Part shown: piece after piece, positions 49,573-58,590 of the stretch | Layout of the letters: each line of letters starts with the position of its first letter | How positions within the stretch are numbered: the stretch's first letter is position 1 | Assembly: GCF_029893585.1 (NCBI RefSeq) | Contig: NZ_JARXYX010000038.1 | Location: 1-64,000 of the forward strand | Origin: Streptomyces sp. LBL | GTDB lineage: Bacteria; Actinomycetota; Actinomycetes; Streptomycetales; Streptomycetaceae | Direction of reading: 5' to 3' | DNA: 64,000 bases | Made by a program: the position numbers and the translations under genes | The notes under the pieces: model-generated | Told to the model about the DNA's origin: nothing | Seen by the model: the letters and a program-made list of their open reading frames with translations, nothing else | The model's database searches: none

Positions 49573-50298
49573 CTAGGCCCCCCCGCCACCCCCGCCAGAC
49601 CGGGCGGCGGACCGCGAAGAAGCCGCCTCGACCAGCGCCCGCATCACGCGCACGTCCTCGCCCATCTCCGGATGCCACTGCACGCCCACCACCCAGTGCG
49701 GCCCGGGAAGCTCGATCGCCTCCACCGTCCCGTCCGCCGCGTACGCCGAGGCGATCAGGCCCGTGCCCAGGCGGTCCACCGCCTGGTGGTGGAAGGTGGG
49801 TACCGCGGTCTCCTCGGGGACGACATCGGCGTACGACGTGCCCGGCACCGGCTTCACGAGGTGGCGGCCGAAGACGCCGGGCACCTGTACGTGCCCGTCG
49901 ATGTGCTGGACGAGGGTGCCACCCAGGGCCACGTTCAGCAGCTGCATGCCCCGGCAGATGCCGAGCAGGGGGACGCGGGCGGAGAGGGCGGCGTCGACGA
50001 GGGCGAGCTCCCAGGTGTCCCGGGCGACGGCGGGCGGGCCGGTGCGCGAGTCGCGCTCGGCCCCGTAGCGGACCGGCTCGACGTCGGGGCCGCCCGCGAT
50101 CACCAGGCCGTCGAGGCGGGCGACGGTCGCGAGGGCGTGCCCGGGAGCGTCGGGCGGGAGCATGGCGGCCAGTGCGCCCGCCCGCTGTACGAGCCGCGGG
50201 TACCCGGCGGGCAGCAGGGCCGCCTCCAGTTCCCACACGCCCCAGCGCGCCCCGGCCTCCAGATACGTACTGACACCGATCAGTGGCCTGCCCGGCAT
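49573..50298 (-). CDS. Gamma-glutamyl amide hydrolase (PuuD-type class I glutamine amidotransferase)
   Basis: A 241-residue class I amidotransferase-fold hydrolase. Nucleophile Cys115 in LLGICRGMQ, and His209/Glu211 in VQWHPE complete the triad. PuuD-type enzymes release glutamate from gamma-glutamyl-GABA in polyamine breakdown. ATG 50298 with GGAGGAAG upstream. In this cluster it would remove the glutamyl group that GlnA4 adds, after oxidation of the amine moiety by the dehydrogenase. Confidence 0.88.
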   Translation of the reverse strand: MPGRPLIGVSTYLEAGARWGVWELEAALLPAGYPRLVQRAGALAAMLPPDAPGHALATVARLDGLVIAGGPDVEPVRYGAERDSRTGPPAVARDTWELALVDAALSARVPLLGICRGMQLLNVALGGTLVQHIDGHVQVPGVFGRHLVKPVPGTSYADVVPEETAVPTFHHQAVDRLGTGLIASAYAADGTVEAIELPGPHWVVGVQWHPEMGEDVRVMRALVEAASSRSAARSGGGGGGA

Positions 50299-50357
50299 GT
50301 ACTTCCTCCGCTTCTCAATGGACTTCTGTCATACCTTTCAGCCCGGCGGGCCGTACG

Positions 50358-51092
50358 TCACGCCAGGAAACCCCGCAGCAGCGCCGCCGTCCCCGCGCAG
50401 TGCTCCCGCATCATCTCCCGCGCCCCGTCCGCGTCCCCGTCCAGTACCGCCTCGACCAGCGCGGCGTGCTGGCGCTGGGAGTGCTCCAGGTTGCGCACCA
50501 GGAGCGGGATGCAGTCGAGGAGGTCGTTCACCGAGGCCCGTACCGCCGCGTACTGCGCCGTGAGCGTGGGTGAGCCGCACAGTTCGGCCAGGGTGAGGTG
50601 GAGCAGGGTGTCCAGGCGGCGGTACTCGGCGAGCGGCGCGTCCCGCGTCGCGGCCAGCGCCCCGCGCAGCCGGAGCGCCTGGTCCGCCGAGAGTCCGTGC
50701 GCGGCGCACAGGCCCGCCGCACCCACCTCCAGCACCTCCCGGAAGCGCAGCACGTCCTCGATGTCGACCTCGGTGACCCGCCGCCGCAGCTCGTCCTCGC
50801 CGACGGCGTCCGCGCGCGGCAGGACAAACGTTCCGCCGTACCGTCCGCGCCGCGACTCGACCAGCCCCTGGTCCTGGAGCACCTTCAGCACCTCGCGCAG
50901 GGTCACCCGGCTGATCCCGAGCCGCTCCGCCAGGTCCCGCTCCGCCGGCAGCCGTTCCCCGCCCGGCACCAGGCCGAGCCGGACGACCTGGAGGATCTGC
51001 TCCAACGCCTCCTCGAAGCCGTTGCCCGCCCGAACCGGCCGCAGCACCGGCGTCAACCGGTCGTCCGGGCCGCCGTCAGCCGCCAGCGACAT
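50358..51092 (-). CDS. GntR/FadR-family regulator
   Basis: A 244-residue regulator with a winged helix (about 25-95: EEALEQILQVVRLGLVPGGERLPAERDLAERLGISRVTLREVLKVL) and a C-terminal FCD domain (VDIEDVLRFREVLEVGAAGLCA ...) that usually binds a carboxylic acid with a metal ion. ATG 51092 behind AAGGGGG; an in-frame TTG at 51113 is less likely. Divergent from glnA4 with 111 bases between, so it is the probable regulator of the amine-utilisation genes on both sides. Confidence 0.9.
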   Translation of the reverse strand: MSLAADGGPDDRLTPVLRPVRAGNGFEEALEQILQVVRLGLVPGGERLPAERDLAERLGISRVTLREVLKVLQDQGLVESRRGRYGGTFVLPRADAVGEDELRRRVTEVDIEDVLRFREVLEVGAAGLCAAHGLSADQALRLRGALAATRDAPLAEYRRLDTLLHLTLAELCGSPTLTAQYAAVRASVNDLLDCIPLLVRNLEHSQRQHAALVEAVLDGDADGAREMMREHCAGTAALLRGFLA

Positions 51093-51203
51093 ATGGCCGC
51101 GCCCCCTTCCCAAGCAATGGTTCTCCGGAATACCTTAGGGCTTCCGGCTGACCGAAGAAGCCGAGAAGCCGAAGAAGCCGAAGAAGCCGAAGGAGGCTTT
51201 CAC
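51093..51203. promoter_or_regulatory. Divergent promoter gap of the glnA4 cluster
   Basis: Contains TCCGGAATACCTTAGGGC (about 51123-51140), with TACCTT on the plus and TAAGGT on the minus strand as -10-like hexamers, and a 9-base AAGCCGAAG repeat array (about 51153-51190) leading into the glnA4 ribosome-binding site AGGAGG. Confidence 0.45.
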
Positions 51204-52574
51204 GTGGCAGACCGCACACCCCCGCTCGGCGTCGAGGAGCTGCACACCCTCGTCGCCGGCGGTGAGATCGACACTGTCGTCCTGGCCTTCCCCGACATGC
51301 AAGGGCGGCTCCAGGGCAAGCGGTTCGCCGCCCGTTTCTTCCTCGACGAGGTCCTCCAGCACGGCACCGAGGGCTGCAACTACCTCCTCGCCGTCGACAC
51401 CGAGATGAACACCGTCGACGGGTACGCCATGTCCTCCTGGGACCGGGGATACGGGGACTTCGCCATGCACCCGGACCTGTCCACCCTGCGCCGGGTGCCC
51501 TGGAACGCGGGCACGGCCATGCTCATCGCCGACCTCGCCTGGAGCGACGGCTCCCCGGTCGTCGCCGCACCCCGCCAGATCCTGCGCCGCCAGCTGGAGC
51601 GTCTCGCCGAGTACGGCTTCACCGCCCAGGTCGGCACCGAGCTGGAGTTCATCGTCTTCAAGGACAGCTACGAGCAGGCCTGGGACGCCGGCTACCGGGG
51701 ACTCACGCCGGCGAACCAGTACAACATCGACTACTCGGTGCTCGGCACCGGCCGTATCGAGCCCCTGCTGCGGCGCATCCGCAACGAGATGGCCGCCGCC
51801 GGCCTCACCGTCGAGTCCGCCAAGGGCGAGTGCAACCCCGGCCAGCACGAGATCGTCTTCCGCTACGACGAGGCCCTGGTCACCTGCGACCAGCACGCCG
51901 TCTACAAGACCGGCGCCAAGGAGATCGCCTCCCAGGAGGGCGTGTCGCTCACCTTCATGGCCAAGTACAACGAGCGCGAGGGCAACTCCTGCCACATCCA
52001 CCTCTCGCTCGCGGACGCGGCCGGCGACAACGCCATGGCGGGCTCCTCCCAGGACGAGGGCGGTATGGCGGATGTCATGCGCCACTTCCTCGCCGGGCAA
52101 CTGGCCGCGCTGAGGGACTTCTCGCTCCTCTACGCCCCCAACATCAACTCCTACAAGCGGTTCCAGCCGGGCTCCTTCGCCCCGACCGCCGTCGCCTGGG
52201 GGTACGACAACCGCACCTGCGCCCTCCGGGTCGTCGGCCACGGCCGCTCCCTGCGCTTCGAGAACCGGCTGCCCGGCGGTGACGTCAACCCGCACCTCGC
52301 GGTGGCCGGACTGGTGGCGGCCGGCCTGTACGGCATCGAGCAGAAGCTGGAGCTCCCGGATGCCTGCACGGGCAACGCGTACACCGCCGACTACGCCCAC
52401 GTCCCCACCACGCTCCGCGAGGCCGCCGACCTCTGGGAGAACAGCCCGATCGCCAAGGCCGCCTTCGGTGACGAGGTCGTCGCGCACTACCGCAACATGG
52501 CACGCGTCGAACTGGACGCCTTCGACGCCGCGGTGACCGACTGGGAGCTGCGCCGCTCCTTCGAACGCCTGTGA
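51204..52574 (+). CDS. glnA4: Glutamine synthetase-like gamma-glutamyl amide synthetase (GlnA4)
   Basis: A 456-residue GS-fold ligase. The ATP/metal elements are present (GTELEFIVF, SAKGECNPGQHEIVFRYDEAL, GNSCHIHLSL, FENRLPGGDVNPHLAVAG). In S. coelicolor the ortholog GlnA4 makes gamma-glutamylethanolamide rather than glutamine and is needed for growth on ethanolamine; the same is inferred here from gene order and GS type. GTG 51204 with AGGAGG eight bases upstream. The dehydrogenase start overlaps its stop as GTGA. Confidence 0.92.
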   Translation: MADRTPPLGVEELHTLVAGGEIDTVVLAFPDMQGRLQGKRFAARFFLDEVLQHGTEGCNYLLAVDTEMNTVDGYAMSSWDRGYGDFAMHPDLSTLRRVPWNAGTAMLIADLAWSDGSPVVAAPRQILRRQLERLAEYGFTAQVGTELEFIVFKDSYEQAWDAGYRGLTPANQYNIDYSVLGTGRIEPLLRRIRNEMAAAGLTVESAKGECNPGQHEIVFRYDEALVTCDQHAVYKTGAKEIASQEGVSLTFMAKYNEREGNSCHIHLSLADAAGDNAMAGSSQDEGGMADVMRHFLAGQLAALRDFSLLYAPNINSYKRFQPGSFAPTAVAWGYDNRTCALRVVGHGRSLRFENRLPGGDVNPHLAVAGLVAAGLYGIEQKLELPDACTGNAYTADYAHVPTTLREAADLWENSPIAKAAFGDEVVAHYRNMARVELDAFDAAVTDWELRRSFERL

Positions 52575-54007
52575 GGCCCTCCTTGTCTTCCGAGTCTTCT
52601 GCCTCCTGGGAGGCTGCCGAGTCTTCCCAGTCTTCCGAGCACGCACTGGACGTACTGAATCCCGCGACAGAGGAGGTCATCGCCACCGTCCCGGCCGCCA
52701 CCGCCGCCGACGTGGACGCGGCCGTCGTACGCGCCACGAAGGCGCAGGCCGGGTGGGCCGCCCTGGCTCCGGGCGACCGGGCCCGGCTGCTGCGCCGGTT
52801 CGCGGCGAAGGTCGACGAACACCTCGACGAACTCGCCCTGTCGGAGGTCCGGGAAGCAGGTCACACCGTCGGCAACGCCCGCTGGGAGGCGGGCAACGTC
52901 CGTGACCTGCTCGACTACGCGGCCGGGGGAGTGGAACGGCTGACCGGCCGCCAGATCCCGGTTCCGGGCGGGCTGGACGTCACGATCCTCGAACCGCTGG
53001 GCGTCGTCGGCGTCATCGCGCCCTGGAACTTCCCGATGCCGATCGCGGCCTGGGGCACCGCCCCGGCGCTCGCGGCCGGCAACGCGGTGCTCCTGAAACC
53101 CGCCGAAACCACCCCGCTGACCGCCCTGCGCCTGGCCGAACTCGCCCTGGAGGCAGGTCTGCCCGAGGGGCTGTTCCAGGTGCTGCCCGGGCACGGCCCC
53201 GTCGCGGGCAACGCGCTCGTCGAGCACCCCGGCGTCGCGAAGATCGTCTTCACCGGGTCAACGGCCGTGGGCAAACAGGTGTTGGCAAAAGGCTCGGCGC
53301 TCCTCAAACGGGTCACCCTCGAACTCGGCGGCAAGAGCCCCAACATCGTCTTCGCCGACGCCGACCTCGAAGCCGCCGCGGCCGCCGCACCCATGTCGTT
53401 CCTCGACAACTCCGGCCAGGACTGCTGCGCCCGCACCCGCATCCTCGTCCAGCGCTCCGCCTACGACCGTTTCCTGGACCTGCTGGCCCCGGGGATCGAG
53501 TCGGTCCGCGTCGGCGACCCCGCGGACGAGAGCACCCAGATGGGCCCACTGATCTCCAAGGCCCAGCTGGACCGCGTCCGTTCGTACGTGCCCGACGAAG
53601 CCGAAGGCATCCGCGGCAAGGCCCCCGAAGGCCCCGGCTTCTGGTTCCCGCCCACCGTCCTCACCGGCGTCGACCCGCACGCGCGCGTCGCCGTCGAGGA
53701 GGTCTTCGGCCCGGTCGCGGTCGTCCTGCCCTTCGACGACGAGGCGGACGCCGTCCGGCTCGCCAACGCCACCGAGTACGGCCTCTCCGGTTCCATCTGG
53801 ACCCGGGACATCGGCCGCGCCCTGCGCGTCTCCCAGGCGGTCCGGGCGGGCAACCTGTCCGTCAACTCCCACGCCAGCGTCCGCTACTGGACGCCCTTCG
53901 GCGGCTTCAAGCAGTCCGGCATCGGCCGCGAACTCGGCCCGGACGCCCTGGCCGCCTTCACCGAGACCAAGAACGTCTTCATCAGCACGGAGGGCCCCGC
54001 ACAGTGA
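52571..54007 (+). CDS. NAD(P)-dependent aldehyde dehydrogenase
   Basis: A 478-residue ALDH. The cofactor-binding segment IAPWNFPMPI, GSTAVGKQV, active-site LELGGKSPNIV with the general-base Glu, and the catalytic Cys285 in NSGQDCCARTR are all present. The first ~22 residues are Ser/Glu-rich and variable-looking. It would oxidise the aldehyde formed from the gamma-glutamylated amino alcohol or amine. GTG overlaps the glnA4 stop, and its own stop overlaps the SDR start (GTGA), so the three genes are coupled. Confidence 0.93.
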   Translation: MRPSLSSESSASWEAAESSQSSEHALDVLNPATEEVIATVPAATAADVDAAVVRATKAQAGWAALAPGDRARLLRRFAAKVDEHLDELALSEVREAGHTVGNARWEAGNVRDLLDYAAGGVERLTGRQIPVPGGLDVTILEPLGVVGVIAPWNFPMPIAAWGTAPALAAGNAVLLKPAETTPLTALRLAELALEAGLPEGLFQVLPGHGPVAGNALVEHPGVAKIVFTGSTAVGKQVLAKGSALLKRVTLELGGKSPNIVFADADLEAAAAAAPMSFLDNSGQDCCARTRILVQRSAYDRFLDLLAPGIESVRVGDPADESTQMGPLISKAQLDRVRSYVPDEAEGIRGKAPEGPGFWFPPTVLTGVDPHARVAVEEVFGPVAVVLPFDDEADAVRLANATEYGLSGSIWTRDIGRALRVSQAVRAGNLSVNSHASVRYWTPFGGFKQSGIGRELGPDALAAFTETKNVFISTEGPAQ

Positions 54008-54792
54008 CCGCATCCGACGACATCATCTGCCGCCGCCTGGTCGGCCGCACCGCCGTCATCACCGGAGCCGGCAGCGGCATCGGCCTCGCCACCACCCGCC
54101 GCCTCGCCTCCGAGGGCGCGCACGTCGTCTGCGGAGACGTCGACGAAACCCGCGGCAAGGCCGCCGCCGAGGAGGCCGGCGGGACCTTCGTGAAGGTCGA
54201 CGTCACGGACCCCGAGCAGGTCGAGGCGCTGTTCAGGACGGCGAACGACACCTACGGCAGCGTCGACATCGCCTTCAACAACGCCGGCATCTCCCCGCCC
54301 GACGACGACTCCATCCTGGAGACCGGACTGGAGGCCTGGAAGCGTGTCCAGGAGGTCAACCTGACCTCCGTCTACCTGTGCTGCAAGGCCGCGATCCCCT
54401 ACATGCGCCGACAGGGCAAGGGCTCCATCATCAACACCGCGTCCTTCGTGGCCCGGATGGGCGCGGCGACCTCGCAGATCTCGTACACGGCCTCCAAGGG
54501 CGGTGTCCTCGCGATGTCCCGTGAACTGGGCGTCCAGTTCGCGCGGGAGGGCATCCGGGTCAACGCGCTGTGCCCGGGCCCGGTGAACACCCCGCTCCTG
54601 CGGGAACTGTTCGCGAAGGACCCGGAGCGGGCCGCCCGTCGGCTCGTGCACATCCCGCTCGGCCGGTTCGCCGAGGCCGAGGAGATCGCCGCCGCCGTCG
54701 CGTTCCTGGCCAGCGACGACTCCTCCTTCGTGAACGCCTCCGACTTCCTTGTGGACGGCGGGATCTCGGGGGCTTACGTCACACCGCTGTAG
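54004..54792 (+). CDS. Short-chain dehydrogenase/reductase
   Basis: A 262-residue classical SDR. Cofactor loop TGAGSGIG near residue 20, NNAG at about 96-99, and the catalytic Ser with Tyr161 and Lys165 in SYTASKGG. The Asp at the end of strand 2 (CGDVDE) favours NAD over NADP. In the cluster it could oxidise the alcohol of gamma-glutamylethanolamide to the aldehyde used by the ALDH; this step order is inferred. Confidence 0.92.
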   Translation: MTASDDIICRRLVGRTAVITGAGSGIGLATTRRLASEGAHVVCGDVDETRGKAAAEEAGGTFVKVDVTDPEQVEALFRTANDTYGSVDIAFNNAGISPPDDDSILETGLEAWKRVQEVNLTSVYLCCKAAIPYMRRQGKGSIINTASFVARMGAATSQISYTASKGGVLAMSRELGVQFAREGIRVNALCPGPVNTPLLRELFAKDPERAARRLVHIPLGRFAEAEEIAAAVAFLASDDSSFVNASDFLVDGGISGAYVTPL

Positions 54793-54795
54793 GCC

Positions 54796-54832
54796 GCCGC
54801 GTCCTGAGGTGCCGGGACGAGCATGACGCGGC
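54796..54832. terminator. Weak hairpin between the SDR and PLP-enzyme genes
   Basis: GCCGCGTC (54796-54803) with GACGCGGC (54825-54832), 21-base loop, between convergent genes. The rest of the gap to 54892 holds imperfect GAGCCGGAG repeats. Confidence 0.45.
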
Positions 54833-54892
54833 GCACCAGAGCGAGCCGGAGCGAGGCGGCACGTCGAGCCGGAGTGAGCCGCAGTGTCAGGG

Positions 54893-56095
54893 CTAGAGGA
54901 AGGTGTGGCCCTCCCCGCGGTATGTCGGAACCGTCGCCGTCACCGCGTCCCCCTCGATCAGGTGCAGTGCGTCGAACCGCTCGCACAGCTCACCGGCCTT
55001 CGCGTGCCGGAACCACACCTTGTCGCCGAGGAGGAGGTCGTCGGCGGGGGCGCCGAGCAGTGGGGTCTGGACCTCGCCGGGCCCCTCCTGGGGGTCGTAC
55101 TTCAGACCTTCCGGAAGGTAGGGCACCGGCAGCCGGTCGGGGCCGGGCGCGCCGGAGGCGGGGTAGCCGCCGCCGAGGACGGTCACGACTCCGACGCCCG
55201 GCCGTCGCACGACGGGCTGGGCGAAGAGCGCGGCCGGGCGCCCGCTGAAGGACGTGTAGTTGTCGAACAGTCGCGGTACGTACAGTCCCGACCCGGCGCC
55301 GATCTCGGTGACCGCGTCCTCCGCGGCGGTGTGCTGCACACTGCCCGTGCCGCCGCCGTTGACGAACTCCAGGTCGGGCACCACGGCCCGCACCGCCCCC
55401 ACCACCGAGGCACGCCGCTCGGTGAGTTCCCTGCGGGCGACGGCCTGCATCAGCCGTACGGCACGCGACCGCAGCGGCTGCCCGGCGACGGCGTCCCCGA
55501 CACCGGCGATGTGCCCCTCGTACGCCATGATCCCGACGACCTTGAACCCCGGCCGCCGGGCCACCGTACGGGCCATGTCGGCGACCTGGGCGGGGGAGTG
55601 CAGCGGCGAGCGGCGCGCCCCGACTCGCACGCGGCCCCCGAGGAGCTTCAGCGAGGTGTCCAACTCCAGGCAGACCCGGATGACTTCGCGTCCGCCGGCG
55701 CGGGCGTCGTCGATCAGCCTGAGCTGCGCCGGGTCGTCGATCATCACGGTCACGGCGGCGGCGAGCTTGGGATCGGCGGCCAGCTCGGCGAACCTCGCGC
55801 GATCGGCGGACGGGTAGGCGAGCAGGACGTCGTCGAATCCGCTCCGGGCCAGCCAGAGGGACTCGGCGAGGGTGAAGGACATGATGCCCGCGAAGCCGTC
55901 CCGCGCGAGCACGCGTTCCAGCAGGGCCCGGCAGCGTACGGACTTGCTCGCGAGACGGATCGGCTTGCCGTCGGCGCGACGGACGATGTCGTCCGCGTTC
56001 GCGTCGAAGGCGTCCAGGTCCACGATCGCAAGGGGAGCGTCGAGATGGGCGGTGGCCCGGTTGTAACGGGCCCGGTCGGCGGGGCGCGTGGTCAT
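54893..56095 (-). CDS. PLP-dependent fold-type III enzyme (D-threonine aldolase/amino acid deaminase-like)
   Basis: A 400-residue enzyme of the alanine-racemase-N/D-threonine-aldolase group. The PLP lysine is likely in RLASKSVRCRALL (about 49-51), and metal/PLP residues lie in VVGIMAYEGH and VNGGGTGSVQ, with the C-terminal HxxC-type region KVWFRHAKAGELCERFD. Substrate cannot be read from sequence; D-threonine, D-serine and amino acid deaminase activities all occur in this group. ATG 56095. Convergent with the SDR gene, so not part of the glnA4 operon. Confidence 0.82.
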   Translation of the reverse strand: MTTRPADRARYNRATAHLDAPLAIVDLDAFDANADDIVRRADGKPIRLASKSVRCRALLERVLARDGFAGIMSFTLAESLWLARSGFDDVLLAYPSADRARFAELAADPKLAAAVTVMIDDPAQLRLIDDARAGGREVIRVCLELDTSLKLLGGRVRVGARRSPLHSPAQVADMARTVARRPGFKVVGIMAYEGHIAGVGDAVAGQPLRSRAVRLMQAVARRELTERRASVVGAVRAVVPDLEFVNGGGTGSVQHTAAEDAVTEIGAGSGLYVPRLFDNYTSFSGRPAALFAQPVVRRPGVGVVTVLGGGYPASGAPGPDRLPVPYLPEGLKYDPQEGPGEVQTPLLGAPADDLLLGDKVWFRHAKAGELCERFDALHLIEGDAVTATVPTYRGEGHTFL

Positions 56096-56373
56096 GGTCG
56101 CAGCCTGCCAGACTGGATTACCGCAGGGTAGGGGGATGTTCCGGGCAGATGCCCCGGGCTCACGAACTGGTTCCCGTCAGAGCGCCGACAACCCGTAGAG
56201 TGACGCGCACGTACGGAGGACCGTTCCGTCCCTGGCCGCGAGGCCGCACGCGGGATGCCGGTCCGCCCGTGTGGGTATGCGTGCCCCGACGGGCGGAGTC
56301 CACGCCGGGCCCGGTCGACGGTGACACCGGCCCGCGTACGAGACACGGCCCGGGCACGAGGAAACGGGGGGGC
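56096..56373. other. Gap before the proline-rich protein gene
   Basis: 278 bases with no supported gene, although plus-strand reading is open from 56149. A -10-like TAGAGT is at 56196-56201. The first plausible ribosome-binding site is the G-run just before ATG 56374. Confidence 0.4.
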
Positions 56374-58590
56374 ATGAGCACGGAAGCGCGGCGCGCCCCC
56401 ATACCCCCACGCCCGCCCGAACCGCCCGCCGCGGGGGGCGAGGAGAGCGGTCCGGCAGGTGCCGGCGGGAGCATGCCCGAGAACGGTTCCGGTTCAGGCT
56501 CCGGTCTCGGTTCTGGTTCCCATCCATCCTCCGGTTCGTCCTCCGGTTCGACTTCTGGTTCCTCCTCCGGTTCCGGTTCGTCGGCTGGTCGCCGCGACGG
56601 TGAGTCCGACGGTGACGAGGCACGCCGTACGCCGTCCTTCCAGAGCTTCGGCGCCCGCTTCCCCCACCTGCGGACCCCGCCCTTCGCAGCCAACGGTTCC
56701 GCCTCCCCGCCGCCCCCGCCGAGAGCGTCGGCCCGCTTCCCGGACGCGCCGCCGCGGCCGGGCACGGAAACGTCCGCGCCGGACTCCACTGCTCCGTATG
56801 CGGACACCGAGCCGTCCGTGTTCGATCCACTGCCTCCGCGGGCCGCTGCCAGGCCGGCCGTACCGGATTCCGTGGCTCCGCGGCCGAGTGACGACCCGGT
56901 GGCGCCGCGTTCCGTACCGCCACAGTCGAACGCCGGACCGGTGGCTCCGGGCCGCGTACCGCCCCGGACGAGAGACCCGCTGCCCACGCGGAACCCGGTA
57001 GCGCCGCGGTCTGGTGCCGACGCGTCCGCGAGGGGCCCCGTGCCACCGCAGTCGGGCGCCGACGTCGCCGCGCCGGGACGCGTCCCGCCCAAGCCGAGTG
57101 CGAGCCCGCCTGCGGGAGGACACCTGCCGCCCAAGCCGAAGGCGAACCCGGCCGCGGTGACACACCTGCCGCCCAAGCCGAGTACGAACCCGGCGACCGG
57201 AGGGCACCTGCCGCCTCCGTCGGGCAAGGGAGCCACGGCGTCGGGCCGGATACCGCCCCGCCCGAGCCATCGACCTGCGGTAGCGCCCCGCCGTACCTCC
57301 GCGCCCGCCGAAAACGCGTCGGAGACAACGTTCCGTCTCCGCCCGATCCCCGCCGACCCGGCGTCGGCGCCGTCGGGGCCCGGCTCGGGTTCCGCGCAGT
57401 CCGGCGCCGACCGGGACTCGGCGCACACCGAGTCGTACGGGTCGGCGGCTTCGCCCGGCGGCCCGGGGCCCGGCTCGCAGGCCGCCCCGTCCGACCCCGC
57501 CCGGGGACCGCAGCGGCCGGGCTCTCGTCCGGGTTCCGCTCGCGTCCGGTCGTACGGCTCGGCGGCTTCGCCGGGCGGCCCCGGACCCCGCTCGCAGGCC
57601 GCCCCGTCCGCAGCGGCCGCCACCCCCAAAAGCCGTACCCCCACACTTCCCCCCGAGCCCGCCGAACCGCCGCACCCCCCACGCGGCTCCGAATCTCCCG
57701 GCCTCTCTCCGGATCCCGCTCTCTCCTGGAGCGCTCCCATGACGCCCGGCGGAGCCCTCGGGTCCACGCGGCCTGTGGTGTCGTTCGGGGAGCCTGAGAG
57801 GTATGACGAGCGGGTGCGGCCGCGGGGGATCGGACTGTGGGTCCGACCGAGAGTCGCCGTCGCGGCGGCGTGTGTCGTGCTCGGACTCGGGCTCATCGGC
57901 GGGTCCGTGACCGGGAGTTGGCTCATGGGAGAGCCCGGGGACACCGGGGCGCGGGACACCTTCGCCGTGGCCGCGGGGCTGTGGCACAGCGTTCCCGTGG
58001 ACCAGTTGTTCCCGCCGACCGTCGAGGGACAGGGCGCGGGGCCCGGTGGCGCCGACCGCGCCTGGACGCGGATCGTCGTGGCCCCGGACACCGGCTGCAA
58101 GGACGCCTTCGACCCCCTGCTGCGCGAGGCCCTCGCCCCCGTGGGTTGCCAGCGTCTCCTGCGCGCCACCTACACGGACGCCACCCAGAGCTACGTCACC
58201 ACGGTCGGCCTGCTGTTCACCAAGGCCGACAGCGCCGCCATGAGCACCCTCGCCCGGCGCTTCAAGGGCGAGGACCTCGGCAGCCGCACCGACCTCATGC
58301 CCCGCCCGTACGCCGCCCAGGGCACCCTCGCCGCCGGCTTCGGCCCCGGACAGCGGGCCTCCTGGACCGTGTCCGTCCTCACGGACGCCCCCGTCGTCGT
58401 GTACGCGGTCTCCGGCTGGGCCGACGGCCGTACGGTGGACGACCCGCAGTCCGCCCAGGAGGCCATGACGTCCGGCGCCGCCACCGCCTCGGCCCAGGCC
58501 GGCCTCGGCTACGAGGCACAGGGCCTCGCCGACCGCGTCGAACGCGGCCTGCGCAAGACCGTCAGCTCGCCCACGGAGAAGCCCTCATGA
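56374..58590 (+). CDS. Proline-rich single-pass membrane protein coupled to a mycosin
   Basis: A 738-residue protein. Residues 1-480 are disordered and rich in Pro/Ser/Gly/Ala, with repeats such as HLPPKPxxNPA and SYGSAASPGGPGP. One membrane helix (VAVAAACVVLGLGLIGGSVTG, about 493-515) leads to a ~220-residue outer domain (FAVAAGLWHSVPVDQLFPP ... DTGCKDAFDPLLREAL) with two cysteines. I do not recognise a named family; the topology (Pro-rich inside, folded outside) resembles proteins linked to type VII secretion. ATG 56374 is taken over upstream in-frame codons that lack a ribosome-binding site. Its stop overlaps the mycosin start as ATGA. Confidence 0.8.
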   Translation: MSTEARRAPIPPRPPEPPAAGGEESGPAGAGGSMPENGSGSGSGLGSGSHPSSGSSSGSTSGSSSGSGSSAGRRDGESDGDEARRTPSFQSFGARFPHLRTPPFAANGSASPPPPPRASARFPDAPPRPGTETSAPDSTAPYADTEPSVFDPLPPRAAARPAVPDSVAPRPSDDPVAPRSVPPQSNAGPVAPGRVPPRTRDPLPTRNPVAPRSGADASARGPVPPQSGADVAAPGRVPPKPSASPPAGGHLPPKPKANPAAVTHLPPKPSTNPATGGHLPPPSGKGATASGRIPPRPSHRPAVAPRRTSAPAENASETTFRLRPIPADPASAPSGPGSGSAQSGADRDSAHTESYGSAASPGGPGPGSQAAPSDPARGPQRPGSRPGSARVRSYGSAASPGGPGPRSQAAPSAAAATPKSRTPTLPPEPAEPPHPPRGSESPGLSPDPALSWSAPMTPGGALGSTRPVVSFGEPERYDERVRPRGIGLWVRPRVAVAAACVVLGLGLIGGSVTGSWLMGEPGDTGARDTFAVAAGLWHSVPVDQLFPPTVEGQGAGPGGADRAWTRIVVAPDTGCKDAFDPLLREALAPVGCQRLLRATYTDATQSYVTTVGLLFTKADSAAMSTLARRFKGEDLGSRTDLMPRPYAAQGTLAAGFGPGQRASWTVSVLTDAPVVVYAVSGWADGRTVDDPQSAQEAMTSGAATASAQAGLGYEAQGLADRVERGLRKTVSSPTEKPS

